Shown here: in pieces, positions 53,995 through 62,250 of the stretch
Position numbering within the stretch: position 1 is the stretch's first letter
Layout: each line of letters starts with the position of its first letter
Assembly (NCBI RefSeq): GCF_001570765.1
Contig: NZ_BCSH01000025.1
Span: 1 to 64,000, forward strand
DNA: 64,000 bases
Direction: 5' to 3'
Origin: Nocardiopsis listeri NBRC 13360
GTDB lineage: Bacteria > Actinomycetota > Actinomycetes > Streptosporangiales > Streptosporangiaceae
The notes under the pieces: model-generated
What the model saw: the letters and a program-made list of their open reading frames with translations, nothing else
What the model was told of the DNA's origin: nothing
Databases searched by the model: none
Position numbers and translations under genes: made by a program

Positions 53995-54151
53995 GAGTAA
54001 GCGGGTTCCGATGAGGAAGCCGAAGCCGCCAGCCCGCTATCGATCCCGTACTCCGACGGGAACAGGTCCCGCGCCCACCGTTCCCGCGCCGATCGGACCG
54101 GCCGCGCCGCCCGGCGCCGCCACCCAACCCCTGATCACCCTCCTGAGCTGA
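53995..54151 (+). pseudogene. Decayed copy 2 of the Pro-rich protein 3' end
   Basis: The DNA aligns with the region 50510-50727: a GAGGAAGCCGAAGCC stretch, CTATCGATCCCG, GGGAACAGG, then an exact CCCAACCCCTGATCACCCTC and the same stop. Frames are broken in the middle and most of the gene is missing. It is followed by terminator copy 2. Confidence 0.6.
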
Positions 54152-54172
54152 CCCAACCGGTCCCGCCCCAAG

Positions 54173-54201
54173 GCCGCACCGGCAGTGCGGGCCGGTGCGG
54201 C
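54173..54201 (+). terminator. Terminator copy 2 of 3
   Basis: GCCGCACCGGC (54173-54183) with GCCGGTGCGGC (54191-54201), the same stem sequence as at 50749. Confidence 0.7.
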
Positions 54202-54272
54202 TGTGCTTCCCACCTGCACACCCGGCGAGTATCGGTTACACTTATTTCAGATGCTGTGACGGGGAGGACATG

Positions 54273-54722
54273 ATGGCCCGAGCCGGCCTGCTCAGTGACG
54301 CACCCAGAATCGAGCCCGACGCCGATGACCGCGCCGCCGCCCGGGAACTCCTTCAAGGGGTCGGCGAGGAATCGCGGTTGACCCTGAAGCTCCCCGACGG
54401 GAGCGAGTTCGCGCTTCCCGACGCGTTGGTCAAGGCCCTGCTCGCCCTGGCCGGTGAGATCTCGGTCGGACACGCGGTCCGCCTGTTGCCCTCCGAGACC
54501 ACACTGACCCCTGCGGAAACCGCGAAGATGCTGGGCCTGTCGCGACCGTTCATCGTTCGCCTGCTGGACGAGGGAACCATCCCGTCGAAGCACCTGCCCG
54601 GTAGCCGCCATCGTGTGGTCCGGTTGGAAGACGTTCTGGAGTTTCAGGCCAAGCGGGAGAGGCGCAGGGAAGGGAGACGGAAGATCGTTGACGCAGTCGA
54701 GTCCGCCGATCTCCCGTACTGA
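54273..54722 (+). CDS. Excisionase-type HTH antitoxin
   Basis: 149 residues from the second ATG (54273), 5 nt after GGGGAGG. The C-terminal half has TLTPAETAKMLGLSRPFIVR, LLDEGTIPSKHLPGSRHR and VVRLEDVLEFQ, an excisionase/MerR-like HTH. The N-terminal half is helical with a LPDALVKALLALAGE segment. It pairs with the PIN gene 14 nt downstream. A paralogue lies at 58102 in reverse orientation. Confidence 0.8.
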   Translation: MARAGLLSDAPRIEPDADDRAAARELLQGVGEESRLTLKLPDGSEFALPDALVKALLALAGEISVGHAVRLLPSETTLTPAETAKMLGLSRPFIVRLLDEGTIPSKHLPGSRHRVVRLEDVLEFQAKRERRREGRRKIVDAVESADLPY

Positions 54723-54736
54723 ATGACAGGTCACGC

Positions 54737-55306
54737 ATGCCGCGTGTGTTCGCCGACACCAATGTGCTCTTCCCCTTCTCGATCATGGACCTGCTCTTGG
54801 CCCTGACCGAGGACATGGTCCACGAGATCATCTGGACGGAGAGACTCCTGGCGGAATGGCAGCGAGTCATCGTGCGCGAGCAGCGACGCTCACCCGCTTC
54901 GGCGGAAGCGATCACCTGCGCGATCAGGGAGTACTTTCCCGAAGGCCGTGTACCCGAGCAGGAGTACGCACACCTGACTTCGACCATGCCGGGCGAAGAT
55001 CCGGATGACCGTCACCACATGGCGGCGGCCTTGGTGGGGCGGGCGCGCGTCATCCTCACCTGGAACCTGGCCGACTTCCCACAGGCCTCTTTGGCCGAGC
55101 TCGGGTTGAGAGTCACCGATCCCGACACCTACCTCTGCGAGTTGTTCGAGGAACTGCCGGAGGAGATCACGAGGACGGTAGTGCGCATGGCTGCCGAGAA
55201 GCGCCGCCCACCCCAGACCCCGGAAGATCTCGCCGGTGTCTTGAACAAGGCAGGGGCGCCGGAATTCGCGGAACGGCTCAGGCTCAGAGTGGCCAACGGT
55301 TCCTGA
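54737..55306 (+). CDS. PIN-domain toxin
   Basis: 189 residues. FADTNVLFPFSIMDLLLALT carries the first PIN Asp. GEDPDDRHHMAAALVGRARV and ILTWNLADFP carry the second cluster. Probably a ribonuclease toxin neutralised by the HTH protein before it. Because it sits directly upstream of the ABC-3C-like genes, it might also act as their effector (inference). Confidence 0.82.
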   Translation: MPRVFADTNVLFPFSIMDLLLALTEDMVHEIIWTERLLAEWQRVIVREQRRSPASAEAITCAIREYFPEGRVPEQEYAHLTSTMPGEDPDDRHHMAAALVGRARVILTWNLADFPQASLAELGLRVTDPDTYLCELFEELPEEITRTVVRMAAEKRRPPQTPEDLAGVLNKAGAPEFAERLRLRVANGS

Positions 55307-55355
55307 GTCAACGTTCTCCGCTCGACCTCGGGCCGACCCTTCAAGGGGGACCGAC

Positions 55356-55616
55356 GTGATCGCACCGACCAGGGACATCGCGCCGCAACAGGCGTTGTTG
55401 ACCGTGGGCGCCCAGATCCTGATGGCGAGTGAACGTCAGAGCATCACCGTCGACCAGGCGTGGCGTCGGCTCCAGAAGTGGCGCTCCGACCACGACCACA
55501 ACGCTCCCGTGCCGTTCTGGTGGTTCGTCCTGGCTCTCGACGTTCTCTACGCCCTGGGAACGGTGGAGTTGCGTGAGGACGTCCTCGTCTTCGGAAAGGT
55601 CTCGGATGCTACGTGA
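55356..55616 (+). CDS. Small ABC-3C-type middle component
   Basis: 86 residues, GTG 55356 after AAGGGGG. Sequence order: ALLTVGAQILMASERQSITV, then VPFWWFVLALDVLYALGTVE and a terminal strand. The size, winged-helix-like pattern, and a 11-nt overlap with a DUF2326 ATPase fit the middle component of ABC-three-component systems described by comparative genomics (Krishnan, Burroughs, Aravind and colleagues). The subfamily assignment is tentative. Confidence 0.65.
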   Translation: MIAPTRDIAPQQALLTVGAQILMASERQSITVDQAWRRLQKWRSDHDHNAPVPFWWFVLALDVLYALGTVELREDVLVFGKVSDAT

Positions 55617-57339
55617 ACTGAAGGCGAGTGATCCCCGGTTCCGCGCGATCTCCTTCCGCCCCGGACTCAACCTCTTGGTCGCGGACCGAACCACCGCTTC
55701 CACCGATGACCAGAGCCGCAACGCGGTCGGTAAGACCAGCATGGTGGAACTGCTCCACTTCCTGCTGGGGGCGGACAAGACGCCGCTGGTCACTCGTGGG
55801 GAGAACAAGGAAACCACGTTCGAGCTCATCCTGGACTGGTCCGAACCCGTGGGCCGACTCAGTGTTCGCCGCTCCGGTGGTGACCCGAGGAAGGTCCACC
55901 TCGACCCGGACATCCTCGGTCACGATCCCGAGGTGCTCTTCCAAAGAGCTGGAGAGGCCGGGACGAAGGAGTGGAGGAACGCTCTTGAACGAGGCCTGTT
56001 CGGGATCAGGGACTCCGGCAAGACCTTGAGCGGCAGAATCCTCCTCGGCTTCTACCTGCGCAGAACCGAGAAGAACGGTTTCGCCGACACTCTCAAACCC
56101 AACCCGCAGACCTCCCGGCACTTGGCCACCGCGAACCTGTGCTATCTGCTGGGCATGGACTGGGCGTTGGCCGCTCGCTACGGCGAACTCTCCGAGAGGG
56201 AACAGACCCGAGGGAAACTCGCGCAGGCCACCAACGATCCGGTGTGGAAGGACATCGTCGGCAAGCCCGGCGACCTGCGCGGTCAACTCATCGTCATCGA
56301 GCGTCGTATCGCCGATCTCAAGGCACAGATCTCCGGCTTCCAGGTCGTTCCGGAGTACGAGGAGATCCGCCGAGAAGCGGAGCGGGTGAATGCTCGTATC
56401 CGTCGGTTGCGCGAGACGGACGTGATCGGGCGAAGGAACCTCGCGGACATCGAACGTTCCATCGAGGAGGCCGGAGACCCCGGTCATGACTACCTCGAAG
56501 GCGCCTACCAGGAGATGGGGGTGCTCCTTGGGGACCAGGTGCGGGCCAGGTTCGACCAGGTGGAGGAGTTCCATCGAGCGGTCGTACGCAACCGGCGACG
56601 ATACCTGGACGAGGAAGCCGCCGACCTGCGGGAGAAGCTCGCTTCGAGTGAGAGGGAACGTGAAGCTCTCGGCGAGAGGCAGGCCGCGCTTCTGCGCACC
56701 TTGAACGAGGGCGGAGCACTGGACACCCTGACGGTGATGCAGGGGGCGCTCGCCAAGGAGGAGGCGCAACGGGAGTACCTCCAGAGCAGGCTCAACGCCG
56801 CGAGAACGCTGGAACAGAGTCGCCGGCAACTCGACCAGGAGAAGGCCGCCCTGGAGGACGAGGTTCAGAGCGACATCGAGGCCAGGGAAGAGCAGGAGCA
56901 ACAGGCGAGCCTGTTGTTCAACCGATTCGCCGAGTACCTGTACGGCGACGCCCGTGCACCGTTTTTGACCTTTCAAGCCAGGCGCAGTCACCTGGAGATC
57001 GAGCTCAAGCTCGAAGCCGACGACAGCACCGGTATCTCCAACATGAAGATGTTCTGCTTCGATCTGACCTGGGCCGTGATCGCGCACCGGGCCGGACGAG
57101 GGCCCGACTTCCTCGTGCACGACAGCAAGATCTACGACGGGGTGGACGAACGGCAAGTGGCCCGAGCGTTGGAGCTGGCCGCCACGGTCACCCGTGAAGA
57201 GGGCATGCAGTACATCGTCACCATGAACTCCGATGATCTGGCCAAGGCGGAGCGAATGGGGTTCGACGCCACGCCGTACGTCATCGCGCCGAGGCTGGAC
57301 GACTCCGAGACCGGTGGGCTCTTCGGGTTCCGGTTCTGA
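55606..57339 (+). CDS. DUF2326 SMC-like ATPase (ABC-3C ATPase)
   Basis: 577 residues from ATG 55606, after GGAAAGG. An N-terminal half ABC domain with Walker A RNAVGKTSMVELL at about residues 39-50. From about 230 to 460 a long Glu/Arg-rich coiled coil with a hinge, and the C-terminal half with FLVHDSKIYDGVDERQ (Walker B, D-loop, near residue 502) and QYIVTMNSDDLAKAE. This is the DUF2326 family of SMC-like ATPases used in conflict systems. It is expected to sense or tether invading DNA and signal to an effector. No classical third component (CTD plus effector) is adjacent. Confidence 0.82.
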   Translation: MLRELKASDPRFRAISFRPGLNLLVADRTTASTDDQSRNAVGKTSMVELLHFLLGADKTPLVTRGENKETTFELILDWSEPVGRLSVRRSGGDPRKVHLDPDILGHDPEVLFQRAGEAGTKEWRNALERGLFGIRDSGKTLSGRILLGFYLRRTEKNGFADTLKPNPQTSRHLATANLCYLLGMDWALAARYGELSEREQTRGKLAQATNDPVWKDIVGKPGDLRGQLIVIERRIADLKAQISGFQVVPEYEEIRREAERVNARIRRLRETDVIGRRNLADIERSIEEAGDPGHDYLEGAYQEMGVLLGDQVRARFDQVEEFHRAVVRNRRRYLDEEAADLREKLASSEREREALGERQAALLRTLNEGGALDTLTVMQGALAKEEAQREYLQSRLNAARTLEQSRRQLDQEKAALEDEVQSDIEAREEQEQQASLLFNRFAEYLYGDARAPFLTFQARRSHLEIELKLEADDSTGISNMKMFCFDLTWAVIAHRAGRGPDFLVHDSKIYDGVDERQVARALELAATVTREEGMQYIVTMNSDDLAKAERMGFDATPYVIAPRLDDSETGGLFGFRF

Positions 57340-57393
57340 CCGGCGAGCGGAGAGGTAGGTGGATCGGAGCCCGGCCGGGGCCAAGGTCAACCG

Positions 57394-57490
57394 GCGTTCA
57401 CCCACGCGAATCCGGCCCCGTGAACCCGAAGCGGACACAGAACCCGCTCACCCGCTCCCGATTCCGCGTCCTCACCGGGAACAGGACCCA
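57394..57490 (+). repeat. Chimeric remnant: pdhA leader piece plus Pro-rich gene copy 3
   Basis: 57394-57429 matches the leader of pdhA at 62207-62242 (17 identical nt, then a few changes). From about 57421 the DNA aligns with the Pro-rich gene near 50512-50575 (GAACCC, GAAGCGGACACAGAACC, CCGATTCCGCGTCCTC). Both pieces are non-coding here. Terminator copy 3 follows. Confidence 0.55.
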
Positions 57491-57497
57491 CAAGAAC

Positions 57498-57531
57498 AGG
57501 CCGCACCGGGGCGCAGGCCCCGGTGCGGCCT
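57498..57531. terminator. Terminator copy 3 of 3
   Basis: Perfect 15-bp stem, 57498-57512 with 57517-57531, GCAG loop, between convergent genes. The outer stem is the same as at 50749 and 54173. Confidence 0.8.
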
Positions 57532-57544
57532 CTGCTCAGGTCCA

Positions 57545-58099
57545 TCACTCGGACTGCAACTCGGCGACCGACTGATGCAGACCACTGCGCTGTAGACGGG
57601 TGAACACGTCCGAGACCGTGCCAGGAGGCCTACGCCAAGAGTCGGCGATCTGCTGGGCGCAGGACCAGACGACCTTTCTGTCCAAATGGATCTGGTCGAG
57701 GATGAAGTCGTCCGGGCTCTTGGCTTCGATGTCCCACCTCGACAGTACGGAGGAGGGAAAGTCGGTCAGGTTCTCCGTGACGATCACCTGAGCCCGCGCC
57801 CGAATGGCTGCGGCGAGCACGTGTCTGTCATCGAGATCGGGAAGGTCCAGAGTATCGATCAGTGGTTCGTATCCCGTGACGAGGCAGTCTCGAACCGCGC
57901 AGATCATGAGTTCCCTCGTGCGTCGAAGCGCCTCGGGCGACAGGTCGGGGCGGTTCCTTTCGAGGTTGTGGAAGGTCTCGTCCAGGATCTTATGGGTCCA
58001 TCTCGCTTGGACGAGTCCTGCCTGGGCCACCCTGATGAGCAGGTCCCGGAGGGTGCTGGGGTAAAGGACGTTCGCATCGTAGATGACGACGAAGGGCAT
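57545..58099 (-). CDS. PIN-domain toxin (second module)
   Basis: 184 residues. VVIYDANVLYPSTLRDLLIR for the first Asp, LPDLDDRHVLAAAIRARAQV and IVTENLTDFP for the rest. Same architecture as the PIN protein at 54737 (about 185-190 residues, matching blocks in the same order), so the two are paralogues. It is preceded by its HTH antitoxin with a 2-nt gap. Confidence 0.83.
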   Translation of the reverse strand: MPFVVIYDANVLYPSTLRDLLIRVAQAGLVQARWTHKILDETFHNLERNRPDLSPEALRRTRELMICAVRDCLVTGYEPLIDTLDLPDLDDRHVLAAAIRARAQVIVTENLTDFPSSVLSRWDIEAKSPDDFILDQIHLDRKVVWSCAQQIADSWRRPPGTVSDVFTRLQRSGLHQSVAELQSE

Positions 58100-58101
58100 C
58101 T

Positions 58102-58551
58102 TCAGTCCAGGCCCAGTTCCTGATTCATCGCGGACAGTTCGTCGGCGGCCTCACGGCGGCGCTGGTCGTCTCTGCGCATGTACTCCATGAGAGAAGCGGC
58201 CCTCACTCGGCGATGTGTGCCGACCTTGCGGTACTCGATCTCCTCGGCTTGCAGCAGACCGATCAGGTGAGGACGAGAGACGTTGAGCATGTCCGCCGCC
58301 TGCTGAGTCGTCAGTTCTGCGTGCTCGGGAACGATCGAGACCCCGCGTCCGGCCGCCATGTGGGTGAGCACGCCGACCAAGAGCTCGATGGCGGCTCGTG
58401 GGAGCAGCAACTCCTCCTGGTTCTCTTCGACGATCACCGGGACCGGGGTCAGTGCTTCGTGGTGCTCGTTCAGGTAGCGGCGGATACGGGGCAACGCGCT
58501 CTCGGCTGCTTCGACCTGCTCGTTGTCAGGATGTGAGGACAACACGGCCAT
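58102..58551 (-). CDS. Excisionase-type HTH antitoxin (second module)
   Basis: 149 residues, the same length as the antitoxin at 54273. ELTTQQAADMLNVSRPHLIG, LLQAEEIEYRKVGTHRR, VRAASLMEYM is the HTH; the N-terminal half carries LLPRAAIELLVGVLTHMAAG, matching the paralogue's segment. ATG 58551 follows GAGGAGGGACC. First gene of the minus-strand pair. Confidence 0.82.
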   Translation of the reverse strand: MAVLSSHPDNEQVEAAESALPRIRRYLNEHHEALTPVPVIVEENQEELLLPRAAIELLVGVLTHMAAGRGVSIVPEHAELTTQQAADMLNVSRPHLIGLLQAEEIEYRKVGTHRRVRAASLMEYMRRDDQRRREAADELSAMNQELGLD

Positions 58552-58681
58552 GGTCCCTCCTCAATCGTTCTAGGGATGGGTACCCGATATCCATTCGCAG
58601 TATCCGCAACAACCGAAGCAAACGCAAGTGATTCGCGCATCTTTGCCTGCTTCTTGCTCTTGCTTCTTGGCCGCTTGTGCC

Positions 58682-58860
58682 GGCTCGCTGGGACCCGATT
58701 CCGGCGATCGAAGGCGGTGGTGCCCACGGTCGTGTGCCCGATGCGGAACTTCTTAAGGCAAGAGGGTTCGTGGCCGGCTCCCATGGGCTGTTCGATCAGG
58801 TGAACGGGTGATGGCGCTTCGGCGTTCGGTGCGCTCACGGTGCTCCAGTGGGTGGGGCGC
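58682..58860 (-). pseudogene. Decayed copy of the NUDIX gene start
   Basis: From GTG 58838 the minus strand reads SAPNAEAPSPVHLIEQPMGA then CLKKFRIGHTTVGTTAFDRR, which follows the NUDIX protein at 50795 (IPNSH..., HLLEQAL, KEFRIGHATAGAVVLGPQGR) with internal deletions. The DNA match extends upstream to 58860 into what corresponds to the SAH-hydrolase-like gene end (GGTGCTCCAGTG). The Nudix box is missing. The rest of the gap 58552-59016 holds nothing else. Confidence 0.65.
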
Positions 58861-59016
58861 TCCGGCCGTCCGTGATCGGTTCGCGCGGGTCCGGTGAAGG
58901 ACCCGTGGTCTTTCCGGTACCGGGGTGTGCGCGGGAGGGCATTCGGGTAGCCGTGGTGGCACCGGTTCGGTACCGGCCCGGTCCGAACCGCGTCTCGACG
59001 AGAGGGGTGGTCACCC

Positions 59017-61482
59017 GTGCCGTCCAGGGATCCGATCGCCGAGCCGTGGGGCACACGGACCCCCTACGGCCCGGGAGAACAGTGGCCCGTGCGGGTCGAC
59101 CGCCACCTCGCCGAGGGGGTGGACCCCGAGGACGTGGACCGTTGGGTGCGAACCGCGTCGATCCTGCACTCCAACGGCGACGCGATGGACATCGCGGTCA
59201 AGGACGGCCGGATCGTGGGGGTGCGCGGGCACGGCGAGGACCGGGTCAACCGGGGGCGCCTGGACCCCAAGGACCTCTACGGCTGGCAGTCCGGTCACTC
59301 GGCCGACCGGCTCACGCGGCCCCTCGTGCGCCGGGACGGCGAACTGGTCGAGACCGACTGGGACACCGCGATGGACCTCGTGGTCCGGCGCAGCCGGGAA
59401 CTGCTCGACGAGCAGGGGGCCAGCGCCCTGGGGTTCTACACCAGCGGCCAACTGTTCCTGGAGGAGTACTACACGCTCGCGGCCATCGGTCACGGCGCCA
59501 TCGGCACCAACCACATGGACGGCAACACCCGTCTGTGCACGGCCACGGCCGCCGCCGCGCTGAAGGAGTCGTTCGGCTGCGACGGACAACCGGGCTCCTA
59601 CGGCGACATCGACCACGCCGACGTCATCGCCCTGTACGGCCACAACATGGCCGAGACCCAGGCGGTGTCGTGGTCCCGGATCCTCGATCGCCTGGCCGGA
59701 CCGAACCCGCCCCGGCTGCTGTGCGTGGACCCCCGGCCCACACCCGTGGCCAGGGAGGCGACGCTGCACCTGGCACCGCGACCGGGCACCAACGTGGCCC
59801 TGATGAACGCGATCCTGCACGAACTCATCCGCACCGACCGGGTCGACCACGCCTACGTCGAGGCGCACACCGTCGGCTATGAGGCCTTGGTCGAGACGAC
59901 GGACGCCTACCCGCCCGAACGCGCCGCCAGGATCTGTGAAGTGCCCGCCGAACAGATCCGAGAGGCCGCCGCGCTGTTGGGCGGGGCCAAGCGACTGCTG
60001 TCCACCGTGCTCCAGGGCTTCTACCAGTCGAACCAGGCCACGGCGGCGTCCGTACAGGTCAACAACGTGCACTTGCTGCGGGGCATGCTGGGCCGGCCCG
60101 GCGCGGGCGTGCTCCAGATGAACGGTCAACCGACCGCCGAGAACACCCGCGAGTGCGGCGCCGACGGTGACCTGACGGGCTTTCGCAACTGGAACAACGA
60201 CCGGCACATCGCCGACCTGGCCCAGGTCTGGAACCTGGATCCGATGCGGATCCCGCACTACGCCCCGCCCACGCACGCCATGCAGATCATGCGCTACGCC
60301 GAGAAGGGTTCGATCCGCTTCCTGTGGGTCAGCGCGACCAACCCGGCGGTCTCCCTGCCCGAACTGGGCCGGATCCGAGAACTCCTCGCGAGCCAGGGCT
60401 TGTTCCTGGTGGTGCAGGACGTGTTCATGACCGAGACGGCCGAGCTCGCCGACGTGGTGCTGCCCGCGGCGACCTGGGGCGAGAAGACGGGCACGTTCAC
60501 CAACAGCGACCGCACCGTGCACCTGTCGGAGAAGGCCGTGGAGCCACCGGGCGAGGCGCGGCCGGACCTGGACATCTTCCTCGACTACGCGCGACGCATG
60601 GACTTCCGCGACGACGATGGGCGGCCCTTCCCGCAGTGGCACGATCCCGAATCGGCCTTCGAGGCGTGGAAGCGGGCCGGTGTGGGCCGCCCCTGCGACT
60701 ACTCCGGGATCACCTACGACCACCTGCGCCGCGTCGGTGGCATCCAGTGGCCCTGTAACGAGGAACATCCGCAGGGCACCGAGCGGCTCTACGCGGACGG
60801 CCGGTTCTGGGCGAGCCCCGAGGAGTGCGAGAGCTTCGGCAAGGACCTCGTCACGGGGGCGCCCTCGGAGGAGGCCGAGTACCGCTCGACCAACCCCGAG
60901 GGCCGGGCGATGATCAAGGCCGTGGAGTACGTGCCCCCGCACGAGGAACCCGGCGAGGAGTACCCCTTCACGCTGATCACCGGCCGCACGATCTACCACT
61001 TCCACACGCGCACCAAGACGGGTCGGGCCCCCGAGCTCCAACGGGCCGCTCCCGAGGTGTGGGTGGAGATCGCTCCCTCCGACGCGCGGGCGGCGGGGAT
61101 CGACGAGGGGGACCCGGTGCAGGTGCGTTCGCCGCGCGGCGGGATCCGTGCCCGCGTCCGCGTCAGCGGCATTCGTCCCGGGGTGCTGTTCGTCCCCTTC
61201 CACTACGGCTACTGGGACACCGACGCCTCCGACGAGGGCGGCGAACGGGACCGGGCCGCCAACGAGATGACCGTCAACGACTGGGACCCGGTGTCCAAGC
61301 AGCCCCTGTTCAAGACCGCCGCCGCGAGCCTGAGGCCGCTGGGTCGGGGCGACGGGCGCCCGTCCCAGGCGCCCACCACGACGGCGTCCGCACCGGTCGA
61401 CGCACGGGTACCGGCCACTCGGGGTGAGCCGGACACCGTGGAGGAGCACGTGGACGAACCCACCGATGGAGGGACGCGATGA
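59017..61482 (+). CDS. Molybdopterin oxidoreductase without N-terminal Fe-S cluster
   Basis: 821 residues, NasA/NapA/FdhF-like bis-MGD enzyme. The Mo-ligand Cys174 is kept in GNTRLCTATAAAALKESFGC, followed by GQPGSYGDI. MGD-binding blocks ALYGHNMAETQAVSW, RGMLGRPGAGVLQMNGQPTA and the C-terminal TGRTIYHFHTRTKTGRAPEL are present. The N-terminal CxxCxxxC...C of the [4Fe-4S] domain is replaced (TASILHSNGDAMDIAVKDGR and VNRGRLDPKD, with no Cys). So electrons cannot enter through the usual proximal cluster. The C-terminal 45 residues are an unstructured Thr/Pro/Asp tail. ATG 59017 was chosen for continuity with the SRDPIAEPWG opening. Substrate unknown. Confidence 0.82.
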   Translation: MPSRDPIAEPWGTRTPYGPGEQWPVRVDRHLAEGVDPEDVDRWVRTASILHSNGDAMDIAVKDGRIVGVRGHGEDRVNRGRLDPKDLYGWQSGHSADRLTRPLVRRDGELVETDWDTAMDLVVRRSRELLDEQGASALGFYTSGQLFLEEYYTLAAIGHGAIGTNHMDGNTRLCTATAAAALKESFGCDGQPGSYGDIDHADVIALYGHNMAETQAVSWSRILDRLAGPNPPRLLCVDPRPTPVAREATLHLAPRPGTNVALMNAILHELIRTDRVDHAYVEAHTVGYEALVETTDAYPPERAARICEVPAEQIREAAALLGGAKRLLSTVLQGFYQSNQATAASVQVNNVHLLRGMLGRPGAGVLQMNGQPTAENTRECGADGDLTGFRNWNNDRHIADLAQVWNLDPMRIPHYAPPTHAMQIMRYAEKGSIRFLWVSATNPAVSLPELGRIRELLASQGLFLVVQDVFMTETAELADVVLPAATWGEKTGTFTNSDRTVHLSEKAVEPPGEARPDLDIFLDYARRMDFRDDDGRPFPQWHDPESAFEAWKRAGVGRPCDYSGITYDHLRRVGGIQWPCNEEHPQGTERLYADGRFWASPEECESFGKDLVTGAPSEEAEYRSTNPEGRAMIKAVEYVPPHEEPGEEYPFTLITGRTIYHFHTRTKTGRAPELQRAAPEVWVEIAPSDARAAGIDEGDPVQVRSPRGGIRARVRVSGIRPGVLFVPFHYGYWDTDASDEGGERDRAANEMTVNDWDPVSKQPLFKTAAASLRPLGRGDGRPSQAPTTTASAPVDARVPATRGEPDTVEEHVDEPTDGGTR

Positions 61483-61946
61483 GGATCGGAGCGGCTCTGC
61501 GGGAGCTCCATCGTTCGGAGAGCACCTTGGCCACCGAGTTGTCGCGGGTGGCCGAGCGGTATCCGAAGGAGAAGGAGGTCCATCACGTGGCCGAGGACCT
61601 GGCGGCGTGGTCCCGCGACCACGTGCGCGCGATCGCCGAGGCAGCACCCCGTTACGGTGTGGACCCCGCCGCCCTGGAAAGCCCCGAACCCTCGGAGGAG
61701 GCGCAGCCCGAGCTACCAGGGGAGGGCTCGGACAAGGAGATGGCGCTCCTGGCCGACCTGAGACGGCTGTACCGGATGAGCGGCGGGGCGGCGCTGGACT
61801 GGGACCTGCTCGGACAGGGCGCCCAGGCCGTCGCGGACCCCGAACTGCTCTCGGTCGCCGAGCGGTGCCGGCCTCGCTCGGTGCGTCAGATGCGCTGGGC
61901 GCGGGGGATGCTCAAGGCCGTCTCTCCACAGATCCTGGCGACCTGA
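61479..61946 (+). CDS. Helical partner protein of the molybdoenzyme
   Basis: 155 residues; the ATG overlaps the oxidoreductase stop. Mostly helical: LRELHRSESTLATELSRVAE, VHHVAEDLAAWSRDHVRAIA, and a second pair ALLADLRRLYRMSGGAALDW and VRQMRWARGMLKAVSPQ. The two HH/H-containing helices suggest a ferritin-like or hemerythrin-like bundle, but no full metal motif is clear. Function inferred only from coupling: a chaperone, or an electron or metal carrier for the enzyme. Confidence 0.65.
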   Translation: MRIGAALRELHRSESTLATELSRVAERYPKEKEVHHVAEDLAAWSRDHVRAIAEAAPRYGVDPAALESPEPSEEAQPELPGEGSDKEMALLADLRRLYRMSGGAALDWDLLGQGAQAVADPELLSVAERCRPRSVRQMRWARGMLKAVSPQILAT

Positions 61947-62206
61947 GGAGCGGGTTCCGGTGGCCTCTCCACGGGTGTCCGGCCCGTTGCGGTCGCGTGC
62001 CCGAAAAGTTGTTGGGAGTCCTTGTAGATGCTAGGAACCCCTGCTAATCGGCCTGGTCACGGATCCGGGAACATGGGTCGCGCCGCGTAAAAGGTGTCGC
62101 CGGGGGCTTGCGCACCCCATGGTGAGGTCTGTCACGATGTGGGCAGGACTGTCCATGACCCTCCCGACACCCTGGGAGCGCGCATGGACCGTTGAACGGT
62201 CGGCAA

Positions 62207-62242
62207 GCGTTCACCCACGCGAAGTCGGCCCCGAGAACCCGA
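62207..62242 (+). repeat. pdhA leader segment duplicated at 57394
   Basis: GCGTTCACCCACGCGAA (62207-62223) and the following CGGCCCCG-GAACCCGA recur at 57394-57429. The rest of the gap 61947-62250 holds no gene; it should contain the pdh promoter. Confidence 0.5.
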
Positions 62243-62250
62243 GGAGCGAC

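Noticed and set aside
59011..61647. 878-codon open frame antisense to the molybdopterin oxidoreductase gene
   Set aside because: An out-of-frame mirror of a GC-rich gene, with Gly/Val/Arg-rich low-complexity product and no domain.
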